DNA of 42,017 nucleotides from assembly GCF_016429195.1 (NCBI RefSeq), contig NZ_JAELUF010000018.1, forward strand, positions 1-42,017. The letters are read 5' to 3'. The position numbers and the translations under genes were made by a program. Each line of letters begins with the position of its first letter. Within the stretch, counting starts at the first letter, position 1. Shown piece after piece: positions 8,455 to 17,992 of the stretch. Under the pieces are notes generated by a model, which was given only the letters and a program-made list of their open reading frames with translations, was not told where the DNA came from and searched no databases. This DNA comes from Brevundimonas sp. ASV9. GTDB taxonomy: Bacteria; Pseudomonadota; Alphaproteobacteria; Caulobacterales; Caulobacteraceae.

Positions 8455-9912
8455 TCAATCACGGTCGCTGTGGTCGTCGCCACGGCCGGAAACGGTCTTC
8501 AGGGCAGCGAGCGCCCGGGCGCGACCCTTCTCGTGTTCGACGATCGGTTTGGGGTAATCGCGCCCTAGAACGATTCCGGCGTCACGCAGCACTTCAGCGG
8601 GCGCGGTCCAGGGCGACTGTAGCCAGCGGTCCGGGAGGCGGCGAAGTTCCGGCACCCACCGGCGAACATAGCCGCCATCGGGATCGAACTTTTCTCCCTG
8701 CGTGATGGGATTGAAGATGCGGAAGAAGGGGGAGGCGTCTGCGCCAGAGCCTGCGACCCATTGCCAGTTCTGCACATTGCTGGCCCGGTCGGCGTCCACA
8801 AGCGTGTCCCAGAACCAGGCTTCGCCTTCGCGCCAGTCGATCAGCAGATGTTTGATCAGGAAGGAGGCCACGACCATCCGAACCCGATTATGCATCCACC
8901 CTGTCGTCCAGAGCTGGCGCATACCGGCGTCCACCAACGGGTATCCGGTCCGCCCCTGTCGCCATGCTTTGAGGCTCGCGTCGTCTTTGCGCCAGGGCAT
9001 GGCGTCATATTCCGGACGGAACGCGCGCTCGGTGATGTAGGGAAAATGGTGCAGCAGGTGCGCCGAAAACTCGCGCCAGCTGATCTCAGCAATGAATTTG
9101 TCGGCCTCCGATTCTGACAGCTTGTTCTCCTTGGCCGCCTGTCGGGCGCGGTCAATCGCCCGCCAAGGGCTGATCTCGCCCCAGTGAAGATGTGGCGACA
9201 GGCGGCTGTTGGCGCCCTGCCGGTCGGGAAAGTCGCGATCCTTCGCATAGGTCTTCAGGCCGGATGGTATGAACCTGGACAAGGCCTGCGAGGCCCCATC
9301 CTCCCCCGGCGTCCAGTCGAATCCTTTTGACCAGTCCGGACGATGCGGGTGCAGCTTCCAACTGTCGAGGGCGTCGGATTGAACCGTTTTGGGCGTCTGT
9401 ATCTGGCGCGGTCCCGTTGTGTGAGCCGGGGCCTCGGCCGTATCCAACAGGGCTCTCAAGAACGGGGTGAAGACTTTGTACGGCTGGCCTGATCCATTCA
9501 GCACAGCGCCGGGGCGGCAGAGCAGGGCGCCGTTGAAGCCACGGCATTCGACACCGTCCGCCTTGAGCGTATGGGCGATCTCGGCGTCGTGCTCAAACGC
9601 CTCGGGTTCGAACAGGCGGTTCATGAAGACGGTGTCGGCATCGGTTTCGGCGATCAGCGCCTGAAGCTGGGTCAGAGCATTGCCCTTGCGCAGAATCAGG
9701 CGCGAACCGCGATCTTGAAGCGCGGCATCCAGCGCCCTCAACGACTTGTCGAGCCACCAGCGCGACGCGGCGCCCATCGGCCGCTCGAAATGCTCGTCCA
9801 GAATATAGACGGGCAGGATGGGCCGCCCCGTCTCCGCCGCGTGGTTCAGGGCGGGATTGTCATGCAGTCGCAGATCGCGGCGAAACCACAGGATGACAGG
9901 TTTGGTGGCCAC
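8455..9912 (-). CDS. phrB: deoxyribodipyrimidine photolyase (class I CPD type)
   Basis: This flavoprotein would split UV-induced cyclobutane pyrimidine dimers using blue light. The 485 residues show an N-terminal alpha/beta antenna domain (LWFRRDLRLHDNPAL near residue 9) and a C-terminal helical FAD domain with RLSPHLHWGEISPW, WREFSAHLLHHFP, TGYPLVDAGMRQLWTTGWMHNR and NWQWVAGSGADASPFFRIFNP. The last motif is a hallmark of bacterial class I photolyases. The start is a GTG at 9910-9912; upstream is a GGAG about a dozen bases away. The gene diverges from kdsA with a 111-base intergenic region. A cryptochrome-like role is possible but less likely, given the conserved dimer-binding Trp/Met-rich motifs. 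Confidence 0.94.
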   Translation of the reverse strand: MATKPVILWFRRDLRLHDNPALNHAAETGRPILPVYILDEHFERPMGAASRWWLDKSLRALDAALQDRGSRLILRKGNALTQLQALIAETDADTVFMNRLFEPEAFEHDAEIAHTLKADGVECRGFNGALLCRPGAVLNGSGQPYKVFTPFLRALLDTAEAPAHTTGPRQIQTPKTVQSDALDSWKLHPHRPDWSKGFDWTPGEDGASQALSRFIPSGLKTYAKDRDFPDRQGANSRLSPHLHWGEISPWRAIDRARQAAKENKLSESEADKFIAEISWREFSAHLLHHFPYITERAFRPEYDAMPWRKDDASLKAWRQGRTGYPLVDAGMRQLWTTGWMHNRVRMVVASFLIKHLLIDWREGEAWFWDTLVDADRASNVQNWQWVAGSGADASPFFRIFNPITQGEKFDPDGGYVRRWVPELRRLPDRWLQSPWTAPAEVLRDAGIVLGRDYPKPIVEHEKGRARALAALKTVSGRGDDHSDRD

Positions 9913-10023
9913 GCGGGCGAACTCCGTGATAACTTGCGCTCATCCCTTCAGAGCGCCACCTGATGGCCCAATAGCTGCGGCAAAAGCCGCCTCCACAACA
10001 CCGAACGTCGAAAGAGCCGCCTC

Positions 10024-10902
10024 GTGAGCCGACCCAACGCTGTCATTACGTTGTCCGAAGGTCTTCGGACGCCTGTCGTCATCGGCGGCGGCGCAAGAAT
10101 CGCTTTCATCGCCGGTCCTTGCCAGATGGAGAGCCGCCAGCACGCGCTGGAGACGGCACATGCCCTGAAGGAGATCGGCGAGCGGTTGAACGTCGGCATC
10201 ATCTACAAGACCAGTTTCGACAAGGCGAACCGGACCAGCGCCACCGCCGCGCGAGGCATCGGTCTGAAAGACGCCATGCCGATCTTCGCCGAGATTCGCG
10301 AGGTGACCGGCCTGCCGACCCTGACAGACGTTCACTCCGAGGTTCAGTGTGGTCCGGTCGGCGAGGTCGTCGATGTACTGCAGATCCCGGCCTTCCTCAG
10401 CCGCCAGACCGACCTGCTGCTGGCCGCCGCCGCTACCGGCAAGGCGATCAACATCAAGAAGGGTCAGTTCCTGGCCCCCTGGGACATGAAAAACGTGATC
10501 GCCAAGGTGGTTGGCGCCGGCAATCCCAACGTCATGGCCTGTGAACGCGGCGCCAGCTTTGGCTACAACACTCTGGTCAGCGATATGCGGGCGCTTCCGG
10601 TGCTGCGCGAGATCGGCTGCCCTGTCGTGTTCGATGCGACCCACAGCGTTCAGCAGCCGGGCGGGCAGGGCGCGTCGTCGGGCGGTCAGCGCGAGTTCGT
10701 GCCGGTGCTGGGGCGCGCGGCGGTGGCCGTGGGCGTGGACGCGGTGTTCATGGAGACGCACCAGGATCCCGACAACGCGCCTTCGGATGGCCCAAACATG
10801 GTGCCGCTGAGCCAGTTCGAGACCCTGGCCGCCGAACTGATCGCCTTCGATGACCTGGCCATCAAGATCGGGGCCAAGGCGCCGGTGGCGTGGGCCGCCT
10901 GA
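10024..10902 (+). CDS. kdsA: 3-deoxy-8-phosphooctulonate synthase (Kdo-8-P synthase)
   Basis: KdsA condenses phosphoenolpyruvate and arabinose 5-phosphate to Kdo 8-phosphate, the precursor of the LPS inner-core sugar Kdo, in the cytosol. The 292-residue length is slightly above the usual 280. The TIM-barrel motifs are clear: AGPCQMES near residue 38 (the metal-ligand Cys of metal-dependent forms is in GPC), [44 protein letters not shown] and [12 protein letters not shown]. The start is GTG at 10024. It leads a tight plus-strand operon with hldE 18 bases downstream, then hldD, all dedicated to LPS inner-core synthesis. Confidence 0.96.
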   Translation: MSRPNAVITLSEGLRTPVVIGGGARIAFIAGPCQMESRQHALETAHALKEIGERLNVGIIYKTSFDKANRTSATAARGIGLKDAMPIFAEIREVTGLPTLTDVHSEVQCGPVGEVVDVLQIPAFLSRQTDLLLAAAATGKAINIKKGQFLAPWDMKNVIAKVVGAGNPNVMACERGASFGYNTLVSDMRALPVLREIGCPVVFDATHSVQQPGGQGASSGGQREFVPVLGRAAVAVGVDAVFMETHQDPDNAPSDGPNMVPLSQFETLAAELIAFDDLAIKIGAKAPVAWAA

Positions 10903-10920
10903 ATCCTCTAGGTCGGACCT

Positions 10921-12375
10921 ATGTCTGACAACTTGGATCTGGGCGCCCTTCAAAGCCTGTTGGAGCGCGTGCGCGGCCTGAAGATCGCCTGCGTCGGCGA
11001 TCTGATGCTGGATCGCTACGTCTATGGCGAGGTGAGCCGCATCTCGCCCGAGGCGCCGATCCCTGTGCTCCGCACCAGCCGCACCGTCGCCATGCCAGGC
11101 GGCGTCGGCAATGTCGCGCGCAATATCGCGGCCCTGGGTGGTGTGGCGAGACTGGGCGCCGTGATCGGAGACGACGCGGCTGGGGCGGAACTGACCGCTC
11201 TGATCGCCGCCGAGCCGCACATCGAGGACGTCGTGGCGAGGCCGGCAGGCGCGTCCACCATAGTGAAGACGCGCTTCGTTTCGGGGGGGCAACAGTTGCT
11301 GCGGCTAGATGACGAGGCTGTGCCGACAGCAATCCAAGATTCGGACGCGTTTACAGATGCCTCGGTCTATTTGCTGTCAGACTACGCCAAGGGTGTCGTC
11401 AGCGATGCGCTCCTGGCTTCGGCGCTGAACGCGGCGAAGAGATCTGGTGGGCCGGTCGTCGTCGATCCAAAGGGAAAGGATTTCGCTCGCTACGGCGCGG
11501 TCGATGTCATCAAGCCCAATGCTTCGGAATTGGCCGGCGCCACAGGCCTGCCGGTCGGTACGGACGCCGAGGTCGAGACGGCGCTGGCCGCCTTGCTGGC
11601 CGCCACGACCGCCAAGGCGATCATCGTCACCCGTGCGGGCAAGGGCATGAGCCTGGCGCGGCGCGGCGAACCGGTAAAGCACTTCCCTGGCCGGGCGCGC
11701 GAGGTCTTCGACGTGTCTGGCGCAGGCGATACAGGCCTGGCCGCGATCGGGTTGGCGCTGGGCGTCGGCGCGTCGCTGGAGATGGCGGTCGAGTTCGCCA
11801 TCCTGGCCTCTGGCGTGGTTGTCGGGAAGGCCGGGACGGCTGTCGTCACACCCGCCGAGCTTGTCGAAGCCGAGCTGAGCCAGCACGCCACCGCTGCGGT
11901 ATCCAAGGTGACGCCGATCGACGAGCTGGCGGTCGAGGTCGAGGGCTGGCGGCGTCAGGGCCTGAAGGTCGGATTCACCAACGGCTGTTTCGACATTCTG
12001 CACCGCGGCCATGTCGCCTATCTGGCGCAGGCGCGCAGCTGGTGCGATCGCTTAGTTGTGGCGCTCAATACCGACGCCTCCGTCAAACGACTAAAGGGCG
12101 AGGGGCGACCGGTGAATGATCTGGACAGTCGCGCCGTCGTCATTGGCGGGCTGGCCAGCGTCGACCGCGTCACCAGCTTCGATGATCCGACGCCGATCGC
12201 CCTGATCGAACGGCTGCGTCCTGATATTCTGATCAAGGGCTCGGACTATACGCGAGAGGGCGTCGTGGGCGGCGATCTGGTCGAAAGCTGGGGCGGCGAG
12301 GTCAAGCTGGCCGATTTCAAGGACGGCTATTCGACCACGCGAACGATCGAGAAAATGACAGGGAGCGCGCAGTGA
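10921..12375 (+). CDS. hldE: bifunctional heptose-7-phosphate kinase / heptose-1-phosphate adenylyltransferase
   Basis: HldE carries out two steps of ADP-L-glycero-D-manno-heptose synthesis: phosphorylation of heptose 7-phosphate at C1 and, later, adenylylation of heptose 1-phosphate. The 484 residues hold a PfkB/ribokinase domain (about 10-325; LDRYVYGEVSRISPEAPIP, and the catalytic-base motif SGAGDT with D270) and a cytidylyltransferase-like domain (about 345-480; GFTNGCFDILHRGH with the HxGH motif at 361-364, and the terminal GYSTTRTI). Its stop overlaps the GTG start of hldD in a GTGA arrangement. Because both domains are fused, only a separate GmhA and GmhB would be needed elsewhere to complete the pathway. 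Confidence 0.96.
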   Translation: MSDNLDLGALQSLLERVRGLKIACVGDLMLDRYVYGEVSRISPEAPIPVLRTSRTVAMPGGVGNVARNIAALGGVARLGAVIGDDAAGAELTALIAAEPHIEDVVARPAGASTIVKTRFVSGGQQLLRLDDEAVPTAIQDSDAFTDASVYLLSDYAKGVVSDALLASALNAAKRSGGPVVVDPKGKDFARYGAVDVIKPNASELAGATGLPVGTDAEVETALAALLAATTAKAIIVTRAGKGMSLARRGEPVKHFPGRAREVFDVSGAGDTGLAAIGLALGVGASLEMAVEFAILASGVVVGKAGTAVVTPAELVEAELSQHATAAVSKVTPIDELAVEVEGWRRQGLKVGFTNGCFDILHRGHVAYLAQARSWCDRLVVALNTDASVKRLKGEGRPVNDLDSRAVVIGGLASVDRVTSFDDPTPIALIERLRPDILIKGSDYTREGVVGGDLVESWGGEVKLADFKDGYSTTRTIEKMTGSAQ

Positions 12376-13373
12376 CGCCGAGAATGATCGTGGTGACCGG
12401 TGGCGCCGGTTTCATCGGTTCAAACATTGTTGCGCGGCTGACGGCGGAGACCGCCTATGATGTGGTCGTCTGCGACCGGTTGGAGACGGCTGACCTGGCC
12501 AAGTGGAAGAATCTGGCCAAGCACGCAATCGCCGACTTCTGGTCGCCGGAAGAACTGTTCGAGCAGCTGGAGCGCCACGCCGAGCGGATTGAGGCCGTGG
12601 TGCATATGGGGGCGATCTCTTCAACGACCCAGCCGGACGCCGACCTGATTCTGCGGACCAACTTCATCCTATCCCGCGACCTGTGGGACTGGTGCTCAAT
12701 CCGGGGCTCGCGGATGATCTACGCGTCTTCCGCTGCGACCTATGGCGACGGAGAGACGGGCTTCAACGACGATGACGATGCAGACTCATTGTCGCAGCTT
12801 CGCCCTCTAAATGCCTATGGCTATTCGAAGATGCTGTTTGACCAGTATGCTGTTCGGCAGGCGGATCGGGGGCAGGCGCCGCCCCAGTGGGCAGGGCTGA
12901 AATTCTTCAACGTCTATGGCCCGAACGAAGGTCACAAGGGCGGAATGAAATCGGTCGTAGCTCAGATCTGGCCCAAGGTCGCCGCAGGCGAGACCGTGAC
13001 TTTGTTTCGGTCGCACAATCCGAACTATGCGGACGGCGGCCAGATGCGCGACTTTGTCTATGTCGACGATGTAGTCGATATCATCGAGTTTTTGCTCCAG
13101 TCGCCGCAGGTCTCGGGCATCTTCAACGCCGGCTCGGGTCAGGCGCGGTCGTTCGCCGATCTTGCGCGCGCAACGTTTGACGCCGCCGGCAAGACGCCCT
13201 CCATCGACTATGTCGATACGCCCCTGTCGATCCGCGACCGCTACCAATATTTCACCGAAGCCCGCATGGATCGCATCCGCGCCGCAGGTTTCGAGGGTCA
13301 ATCCACGCCGCTGGAAGAGGGCGTGCGGCGCTACGTGCAGGACTTCCTCGCCACGGCTGATCCGTACCGCTGA
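12372..13373 (+). CDS. hldD: ADP-L-glycero-D-manno-heptose 6-epimerase
   Basis: HldD inverts C6 of ADP-D-glycero-heptose, the last step of heptose-nucleotide synthesis for the LPS core. This extended short-chain dehydrogenase of 333 residues has the NAD(P)-binding GGAGFIGSNI near the N-terminus, VHMGAISSTT, and the catalytic YGYSK motif, plus FFNVYGPNEGHKGGMKS and GQMRDFVYVDD, which are typical of HldD. The start is GTG at 12372 inside the hldE stop (4-base overlap), indicating translational coupling. Its stop abuts the DUF3089 gene: the last base of the stop is the first base of the next ATG. Confidence 0.95.
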   Translation: MTPRMIVVTGGAGFIGSNIVARLTAETAYDVVVCDRLETADLAKWKNLAKHAIADFWSPEELFEQLERHAERIEAVVHMGAISSTTQPDADLILRTNFILSRDLWDWCSIRGSRMIYASSAATYGDGETGFNDDDDADSLSQLRPLNAYGYSKMLFDQYAVRQADRGQAPPQWAGLKFFNVYGPNEGHKGGMKSVVAQIWPKVAAGETVTLFRSHNPNYADGGQMRDFVYVDDVVDIIEFLLQSPQVSGIFNAGSGQARSFADLARATFDAAGKTPSIDYVDTPLSIRDRYQYFTEARMDRIRAAGFEGQSTPLEEGVRRYVQDFLATADPYR

Positions 13374-14464
13374 TGCGTCGGCTGACCTTCAGGCAATGGG
13401 TCGGATATGCAGGCTTCGCCGCCGTCTTCGTGCTGACGGCGGCCGTCGCGGTTTGGAGCGGCGACATCCTGAGGGCAGGTCTGGACCCGCAGGTGCCGTT
13501 TCAAACCTACAAGCCGCCGCCCGCGCCCGACTATCGAAAAACATCCTCCTGGGCGCTGATCGATCAGGGCGCGCCTAGTCAGGCGGCGGTCTTCTTCGTC
13601 ATGCCGACCACTTTCAATGGCGGGGCCGAGTGGAATGGGCCGATCGACGACGCGCGGGCCAACGCCTATATGCGACGCGTCGTGCTGCCCAACTATGCGT
13701 CGCCCTTCGCTCGGGAAGGAAGGGTAAGCGCGCCGCTGTATCGCCAAGCCAGCCTTTACACGCGCCTGACCTTGCGAGACGACGCCCGTGAAGCGCGCGC
13801 CTTCGCCTATGAGGATGTGAAGGCCGCCTTCGACTTGTGGCTGCGACAGCATCCTGCCGGCCCGATCGTGATCGCCGGCGTCGAACAGGGCGGGGAACTG
13901 ACGGCGCGTCTCGTTCGCGACCGGCTCCGCGCCAGTCCGGCGCTGAAGGACAGGCTTGTCGCCGCCTATCTGATCGAGACCCTGGTCGGGCGCGAGATGT
14001 TCCGGCAGGCGATCTCTCCCTGCGACACGGCCGACCAAACGGGATGTATCGTGGCCTGGGCGTCGGTGCAGGACGGCGACGAACCAGGCGCACGGCGCAA
14101 GCTGAGACGCGCTCTGGAATGGGACGATCGCGGCGATCTGGTAAACCTGTCCACTGACCCCATCTGCGTGAATCCGGTAACGGGTGCTGCGAGCCAGCCA
14201 CGTGCCGCAGCACGTCAGCACAGCGGCGCCACCAATGCGACCGGCCTGGAATGGGGAGCCCGACCGGCCCTGACTGGCCGGCTGATCTCCACCGAGTGCC
14301 GTGGCGGTCTGTTGTGGCATAGCGCGCCGGACGCCGATTTCTTGACTGCTGGCGGCAGTTGGGCTGATCGGCGCAAGATCGTCCCCTACAATCTTTTCTA
14401 CGGCGACATCGAGCGTGACGTCAGCGTGCGTCTCGCGGCCTGGCGGGCCAAGCACGGTCTTTAA
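13373..14464 (+). CDS. DUF3089 family alpha/beta-hydrolase-like protein lacking the nucleophile
   Basis: This 363-residue protein has one N-terminal membrane segment (about residues 10-28), so it is probably anchored with its body in the periplasm. It belongs to the DUF3089 alpha/beta-hydrolase-like group, judging by AVFFVMPTTF near residue 67, the central PIVIAGVEQGGELTARLV and the C-terminal GGLLWHSAPDADF...PYNLFYGDIERDVSVR. At the nucleophile elbow, relatives carry GHSQG. Here it reads GVEQG, with Glu171 where the Ser would be, so classical Ser-hydrolase activity is unlikely. It follows hldD with a one-base stop/start overlap, and so is the last gene of the LPS heptose operon. No function is known to me. 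A structural or binding role in the envelope is only a guess. Confidence 0.85.
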   Translation: MRRLTFRQWVGYAGFAAVFVLTAAVAVWSGDILRAGLDPQVPFQTYKPPPAPDYRKTSSWALIDQGAPSQAAVFFVMPTTFNGGAEWNGPIDDARANAYMRRVVLPNYASPFAREGRVSAPLYRQASLYTRLTLRDDAREARAFAYEDVKAAFDLWLRQHPAGPIVIAGVEQGGELTARLVRDRLRASPALKDRLVAAYLIETLVGREMFRQAISPCDTADQTGCIVAWASVQDGDEPGARRKLRRALEWDDRGDLVNLSTDPICVNPVTGAASQPRAAARQHSGATNATGLEWGARPALTGRLISTECRGGLLWHSAPDADFLTAGGSWADRRKIVPYNLFYGDIERDVSVRLAAWRAKHGL

Positions 14465-14539
14465 AGCGGTCGTCCTCTCGGTTTGTCTGGCGCCGCTCGC
14501 GCGCAGCGGGTAGGCTTGCCGCGTCAGGGAGGGATCTGA

Positions 14540-15529
14540 ATGGACGTGACCACCATCTTCGCCGGCGTCGTGCTGCTGCTGGCCATCGTGCTCTTGATCA
14601 GCGTGATCAAGATCGTGCCGCAAGGCCGTGAATTTACGGTCGAACGTTTCGGCAAATACACGAAGACACTGAGCCCGGGCATCGGCTTTTTGACGCCATT
14701 CGTGGAACGCGTCGGCCGCCGCATGAACATGATGGAACAGGTGCTGGACGTGCCGACCCAGGAGGTCATCACCAAGGACAACGCCATGGTGAAGGTCGAC
14801 GGCATCGTCTTCATCCAGGTGATGGATTCCGCCCGCGCCGCCTATCGCGTCGACGATCTGCCCTATGCGATTTCGCAGCTGTGCATGACCAATCTGCGGA
14901 CCGTGGTCGGTTCGATGGAACTCGATGAGGTGCTGAGCCAGCGCGACAGCATCAACACGCGCCTGCTGCATGTCATCGACGCGGCCACCGAACCGTGGGG
15001 CGTCAAGGTCAATCGGATCGAGATCAAGGACCTGACCCCGCCGACCGACATCACCAATGCCATGGCTCGCCAGATGAAGGCCGAGCGTGAACGTCGCGCC
15101 GTCATCACCGAGGCCGACGGCGAGAAATCCGCCGCCATCGCTCGCGCCGAGGGCGCCAAACAGGCCGCCATCCTTCAGGCCGAGGGTCGCAAGGAAGCCG
15201 CCTTCCGCGACGCCGAGGCGCGCGAGCGCGAGGCCGAAGCCGAGGCCCGCGCCACGGCCATGGTGTCGGAAGCCATCGCCCGCGGGGACGTCAACGCCAT
15301 CAACTATTTCGTGGCTCAGAAGTACGTCGAGGCCTTCGCGGAACTGGCCCGCAGCCCGCAGCAACGCACCGTCATCGTGCCCGCCGAAATGGGCGCCCTG
15401 GTCGGCACGATCGCCGGCATCGGCGAGATGGTCAGCCTAGCTAAGGATCAGAACTCGGCTGCAACGCCGCCCGTGCGGCCCGCGCCGCCCCGCCGCCCCG
15501 CCGGGGGCTCCGTTCCACCCTCGGCCTGA
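14540..15529 (+). CDS. SPFH/band-7 stomatin-like membrane protein (QmcA type)
   Basis: This is a 329-residue stomatin/prohibitin-family protein with one N-terminal membrane segment (about 6-25). The SPFH domain (about 25-190) shows VPQGREFTVERFGKYTKTLSPG, MEQVLDVPTQEVITKDNA and the WGVKVNRIEIKDL signature. An Ala/Glu-rich coiled coil follows (about 195-260; AEGAKQAAILQAEGRKEAA), then a proline-rich tail. Such proteins form large membrane-bound oligomers that organise membrane domains and modulate proteases such as FtsH. The partner gene nfeD starts 18 bases downstream, the classic slipin/NfeD pairing. A GGGAGG-type ribosome-binding site precedes the ATG. It is 75 bases after the DUF3089 gene on the same strand. 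Confidence 0.93.
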   Translation: MDVTTIFAGVVLLLAIVLLISVIKIVPQGREFTVERFGKYTKTLSPGIGFLTPFVERVGRRMNMMEQVLDVPTQEVITKDNAMVKVDGIVFIQVMDSARAAYRVDDLPYAISQLCMTNLRTVVGSMELDEVLSQRDSINTRLLHVIDAATEPWGVKVNRIEIKDLTPPTDITNAMARQMKAERERRAVITEADGEKSAAIARAEGAKQAAILQAEGRKEAAFRDAEAREREAEAEARATAMVSEAIARGDVNAINYFVAQKYVEAFAELARSPQQRTVIVPAEMGALVGTIAGIGEMVSLAKDQNSAATPPVRPAPPRRPAGGSVPPSA

Positions 15530-15546
15530 TCCAAGGAGGCTGACCG

Positions 15547-16005
15547 ATGATGTCGCTTGCTGATCTCTATGTCGCCCAGCCGTTCTGGATTTGGTTGGCG
15601 ATCGGGGTTCTGCTGCTGGCGGTCGAGGCGATGTTCTCGACCGAATGGCTGCTTTGGCCCGCTGTTTCGGCCGGCGTTGTCGCGGTCATGACGGCGGCAG
15701 GCTTGCGGTTGGGGCTGCCGGGCGAGGTGGCCGTCTTCGCGGTTCTGACCGTCATCGCCACCCTGCTGTCCCGCCGTCTGATCTCCAAAGCCAATCCCGA
15801 CGGTCCCGACATCAACGACCGCGACAGCCGTCTGGTCGGCCAGCGGGCGCGGGTAGTCGAAACGTTCGTTTCGGGCCGCGGTCGCGTCTTTATCTCCGGC
15901 GCCGAATGGCCGGCCGAGATCGTGGGCGAGGCGCCGGTCGAAGGACAGGATGTGGTCGTGATGCGCGTGAACGGCTCTTTGCTGACGGTGCAATCACCCG
16001 TCTGA
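15547..16005 (+). CDS. NfeD family membrane protein
   Basis: This 152-residue protein is a short-form NfeD (YbbK type). Two or three hydrophobic helices occupy residues 12-85. A small OB-fold domain follows from about residue 90, with LVGQRARVVETFVSGRGRVFISGAEWPAEI ending in VVVMRVNGSLLTV, the standard NfeD C-terminal signature. It lacks the ClpP-like protease domain of long NfeD forms. A strong AAGGAGG (15533-15539) precedes the ATG at 15547; a second in-frame ATG is adjacent. It is co-transcribed with the SPFH gene and presumably partners it in the membrane. Confidence 0.92.
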   Translation: MMSLADLYVAQPFWIWLAIGVLLLAVEAMFSTEWLLWPAVSAGVVAVMTAAGLRLGLPGEVAVFAVLTVIATLLSRRLISKANPDGPDINDRDSRLVGQRARVVETFVSGRGRVFISGAEWPAEIVGEAPVEGQDVVVMRVNGSLLTVQSPV

Positions 16006-16035
16006 ACGCAACGGTGGCATCGGCGTTCGTCAGGC

Positions 16036-17433
16036 ATGACAGAACCCCAGAACGCCGTCACTGACGGCTTGCCGACACCCAGGCGCTATTGGGCCATTGT
16101 GTCCATCGGCTTGGGCATCACGCTTGCCGTTCTGGATGGCGCGATCGCCAATGTCGCCCTGCCGTCGATCGCGCAGGATTTACAGGCGTCATCGGCCGCC
16201 TCGATCTGGATCGTCAACGCTTATCAGATCGCCATCGTGGTCGCCCTTTTGCCACTGGCGTCGTTGGGCGAGATCGTTGGCTATCGGCGTGTGTCACAGG
16301 CGGGGCTGGCCGTGTTCACCCTGGCCTCCATCGCGTGTGTGTTCGCCAACTCCATCGAGACGCTCAGCCTCGCCCGCGTTGTTCAGGGGTTCGGTGCAGC
16401 GGGCATCATGAGCGTCAACGGAGCCTTGGTCCGTTACACCTATCCGCAGCGACTGCTGGGTCGCGCGGTCGGAATCAACGCGGTGATCGTTTCGCTGGCG
16501 GCGGCGGCGGGGCCGACCATCGCCAGCGCTATCTTGGCTGTCGGACACTGGCGCTGGCTGTTTGCGCTGAATGTGCCGATAGGCCTGTTAGCGGTGTCGC
16601 TGGCGGGTTTCACCCTGCCGTACAGCCGACTTCAGCCGCGAAAGCTGAATTGGGTCGGGGCTGCGCTGAACGCCGCCGCGTTCGGCCTGCTGATCACCGG
16701 CCTTCAATCGCTGGCGCATGGCGAGGCACCCGTTTTGGGTTTCGGTCTGACAGGGGCAGGGCTCGCAGCCGGGATCTTGCTGATTCGCCACGAGCGCTCA
16801 CGCACGTCGCCGCTGATCCCCCTCGACCTGCTGGCGCGACCGATGTTCAGCCTGTCGGTCGCAACATCGGTCATATCCTTCACCGCTCAGATGATGGCGT
16901 TCGTGGCGTTGCCCTTCTTTCTCCAGGGAGCGTTGGGTCTTACGGCGGTCCAGACCGGCCTGCTGATGACGCCTTGGCCGTTGGCCACCATGATTTCAGC
17001 GCCGCTGGCCGGCCATCTGTCTGATCGCTATTCGGCGGGCGTGCTGGGCGCCATCGGCCTTAGCCTGTTCGCATGCGGCCTGATGGCGCTCAGTTTTCTC
17101 AATGCCGATTCGACCCATTTCGACATCGTGTGGCGCATGGCGCTTTGCGGCGCGGGCTTCGGATTTTTCCAGTCGCCCAACAATCGCGCCATGTTGTCGG
17201 AGGCCCCGAAAGATCGCGCCGGCGCAGCGGGCGGCACCCTGGGCATGGCGCGGGTCGTCGGGCAATCCCTGGGCGCCGTGGTGGTGGCTTTCCTGCTTTC
17301 GGCCGCTCCGATCAACGGCGTCGGTCATGGGTTTCAGATCGCGGCCGTCACAGCCCTGTTTGGCGCGGTGATGAGCGGATCGCGGGTCCGCCGACGTCCG
17401 GCCGAGCCGGACAAGGAGGTGGAGGCGGTCTAG
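16036..17433 (+). CDS. MFS transporter, DHA2 (EmrB/QacA-like) drug-efflux type
   Basis: This 465-residue inner-membrane major-facilitator protein has about 14 hydrophobic segments and the DHA2-style motifs: [18 protein letters not shown] in helix 1 (motif D1), [29 protein letters not shown] (helix 2 and the A-like loop), [18 protein letters not shown], and [25 protein letters not shown] (motif C and following). Proton-driven efflux of amphipathic compounds is the family norm, but no membrane-fusion partner (EmrA) is adjacent, so the substrate is unknown. It starts 30 bases after nfeD. It ends at 17433 in a CTAG tetramer that also encodes the stop of the convergent rnhA. Confidence 0.9.
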   Translation: MTEPQNAVTDGLPTPRRYWAIVSIGLGITLAVLDGAIANVALPSIAQDLQASSAASIWIVNAYQIAIVVALLPLASLGEIVGYRRVSQAGLAVFTLASIACVFANSIETLSLARVVQGFGAAGIMSVNGALVRYTYPQRLLGRAVGINAVIVSLAAAAGPTIASAILAVGHWRWLFALNVPIGLLAVSLAGFTLPYSRLQPRKLNWVGAALNAAAFGLLITGLQSLAHGEAPVLGFGLTGAGLAAGILLIRHERSRTSPLIPLDLLARPMFSLSVATSVISFTAQMMAFVALPFFLQGALGLTAVQTGLLMTPWPLATMISAPLAGHLSDRYSAGVLGAIGLSLFACGLMALSFLNADSTHFDIVWRMALCGAGFGFFQSPNNRAMLSEAPKDRAGAAGGTLGMARVVGQSLGAVVVAFLLSAAPINGVGHGFQIAAVTALFGAVMSGSRVRRRPAEPDKEVEAV

Positions 17434-17882
17434 CGCCGGGGCAGTTCCGCGACACCGCGATTCGCCAGTTGGTCGGCGCGTTCGTTCAGTTCATGGCCGG
17501 CATGACCCTTCACCCATCGCCATTTCACGTCGTGCCGCAGACGCGCGGCATCCAGCCGCTGCCATAGATCGGCGTTCTTCACCGGCTTCTTGTCGGCGGT
17601 CAGCCAACCACGCGCCTTCCAACCACGCATCCATTCGGTGATTCCCTGCATGACGTACTTGCTGTCGGTATGCAGTTCGACCTTGCATGGCCGTTTCAGG
17701 GCTTCCAGCGCCATGATCGCGGCCATCAGCTCCATGCGGTTGTTGGTCGTGTTGGGCTCGCCGCCCCACAATTCCTTTTCGTGACCGCCGCCGGCCTGAA
17801 GCACTGCGCCCCAGCCTCCGGGGCCCGGATTGCCCTTGCAGGCGCCGTCGGTGTGGATGATGACGTGATCGGAGGGACTCAT
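17430..17882 (-). CDS. rnhA: ribonuclease HI
   Basis: RNase HI cleaves the RNA strand of RNA-DNA hybrids (R-loops, Okazaki primers). All catalytic residues of the 150-residue enzyme are visible: D12 in [15 protein letters not shown]51 in [11 protein letters not shown]73 in HTDSKYV and D137 in NERADQLAN, with the flexible-loop His127 in VKGHAGH. The length and basic protrusion ([10 protein letters not shown]) match the Escherichia coli type. The start is ATG at 17880-17882. The gene is divergent from tatA with about 110 bases between them, and convergent with the MFS gene, whose stop overlaps its own. Confidence 0.97.
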   Translation of the reverse strand: MSPSDHVIIHTDGACKGNPGPGGWGAVLQAGGGHEKELWGGEPNTTNNRMELMAAIMALEALKRPCKVELHTDSKYVMQGITEWMRGWKARGWLTADKKPVKNADLWQRLDAARLRHDVKWRWVKGHAGHELNERADQLANRGVAELPRR

Positions 17883-17992
17883 GGTCGCGCAGACCTACAG
17901 CGTCCCTTGGCGCGGGGCCATCACTGCGCCTATATGCGGGTCGAATAAGAGTGGATGGGATCGGATGACCGATCCCCACGAGGAGATTAGCC

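Noticed and set aside
13331..15364. 677-codon minus-strand open frame under the DUF3089 and SPFH genes
   Set aside because: It spans two well-supported plus-strand genes. The translation has a shadow-like composition and no family resemblance.
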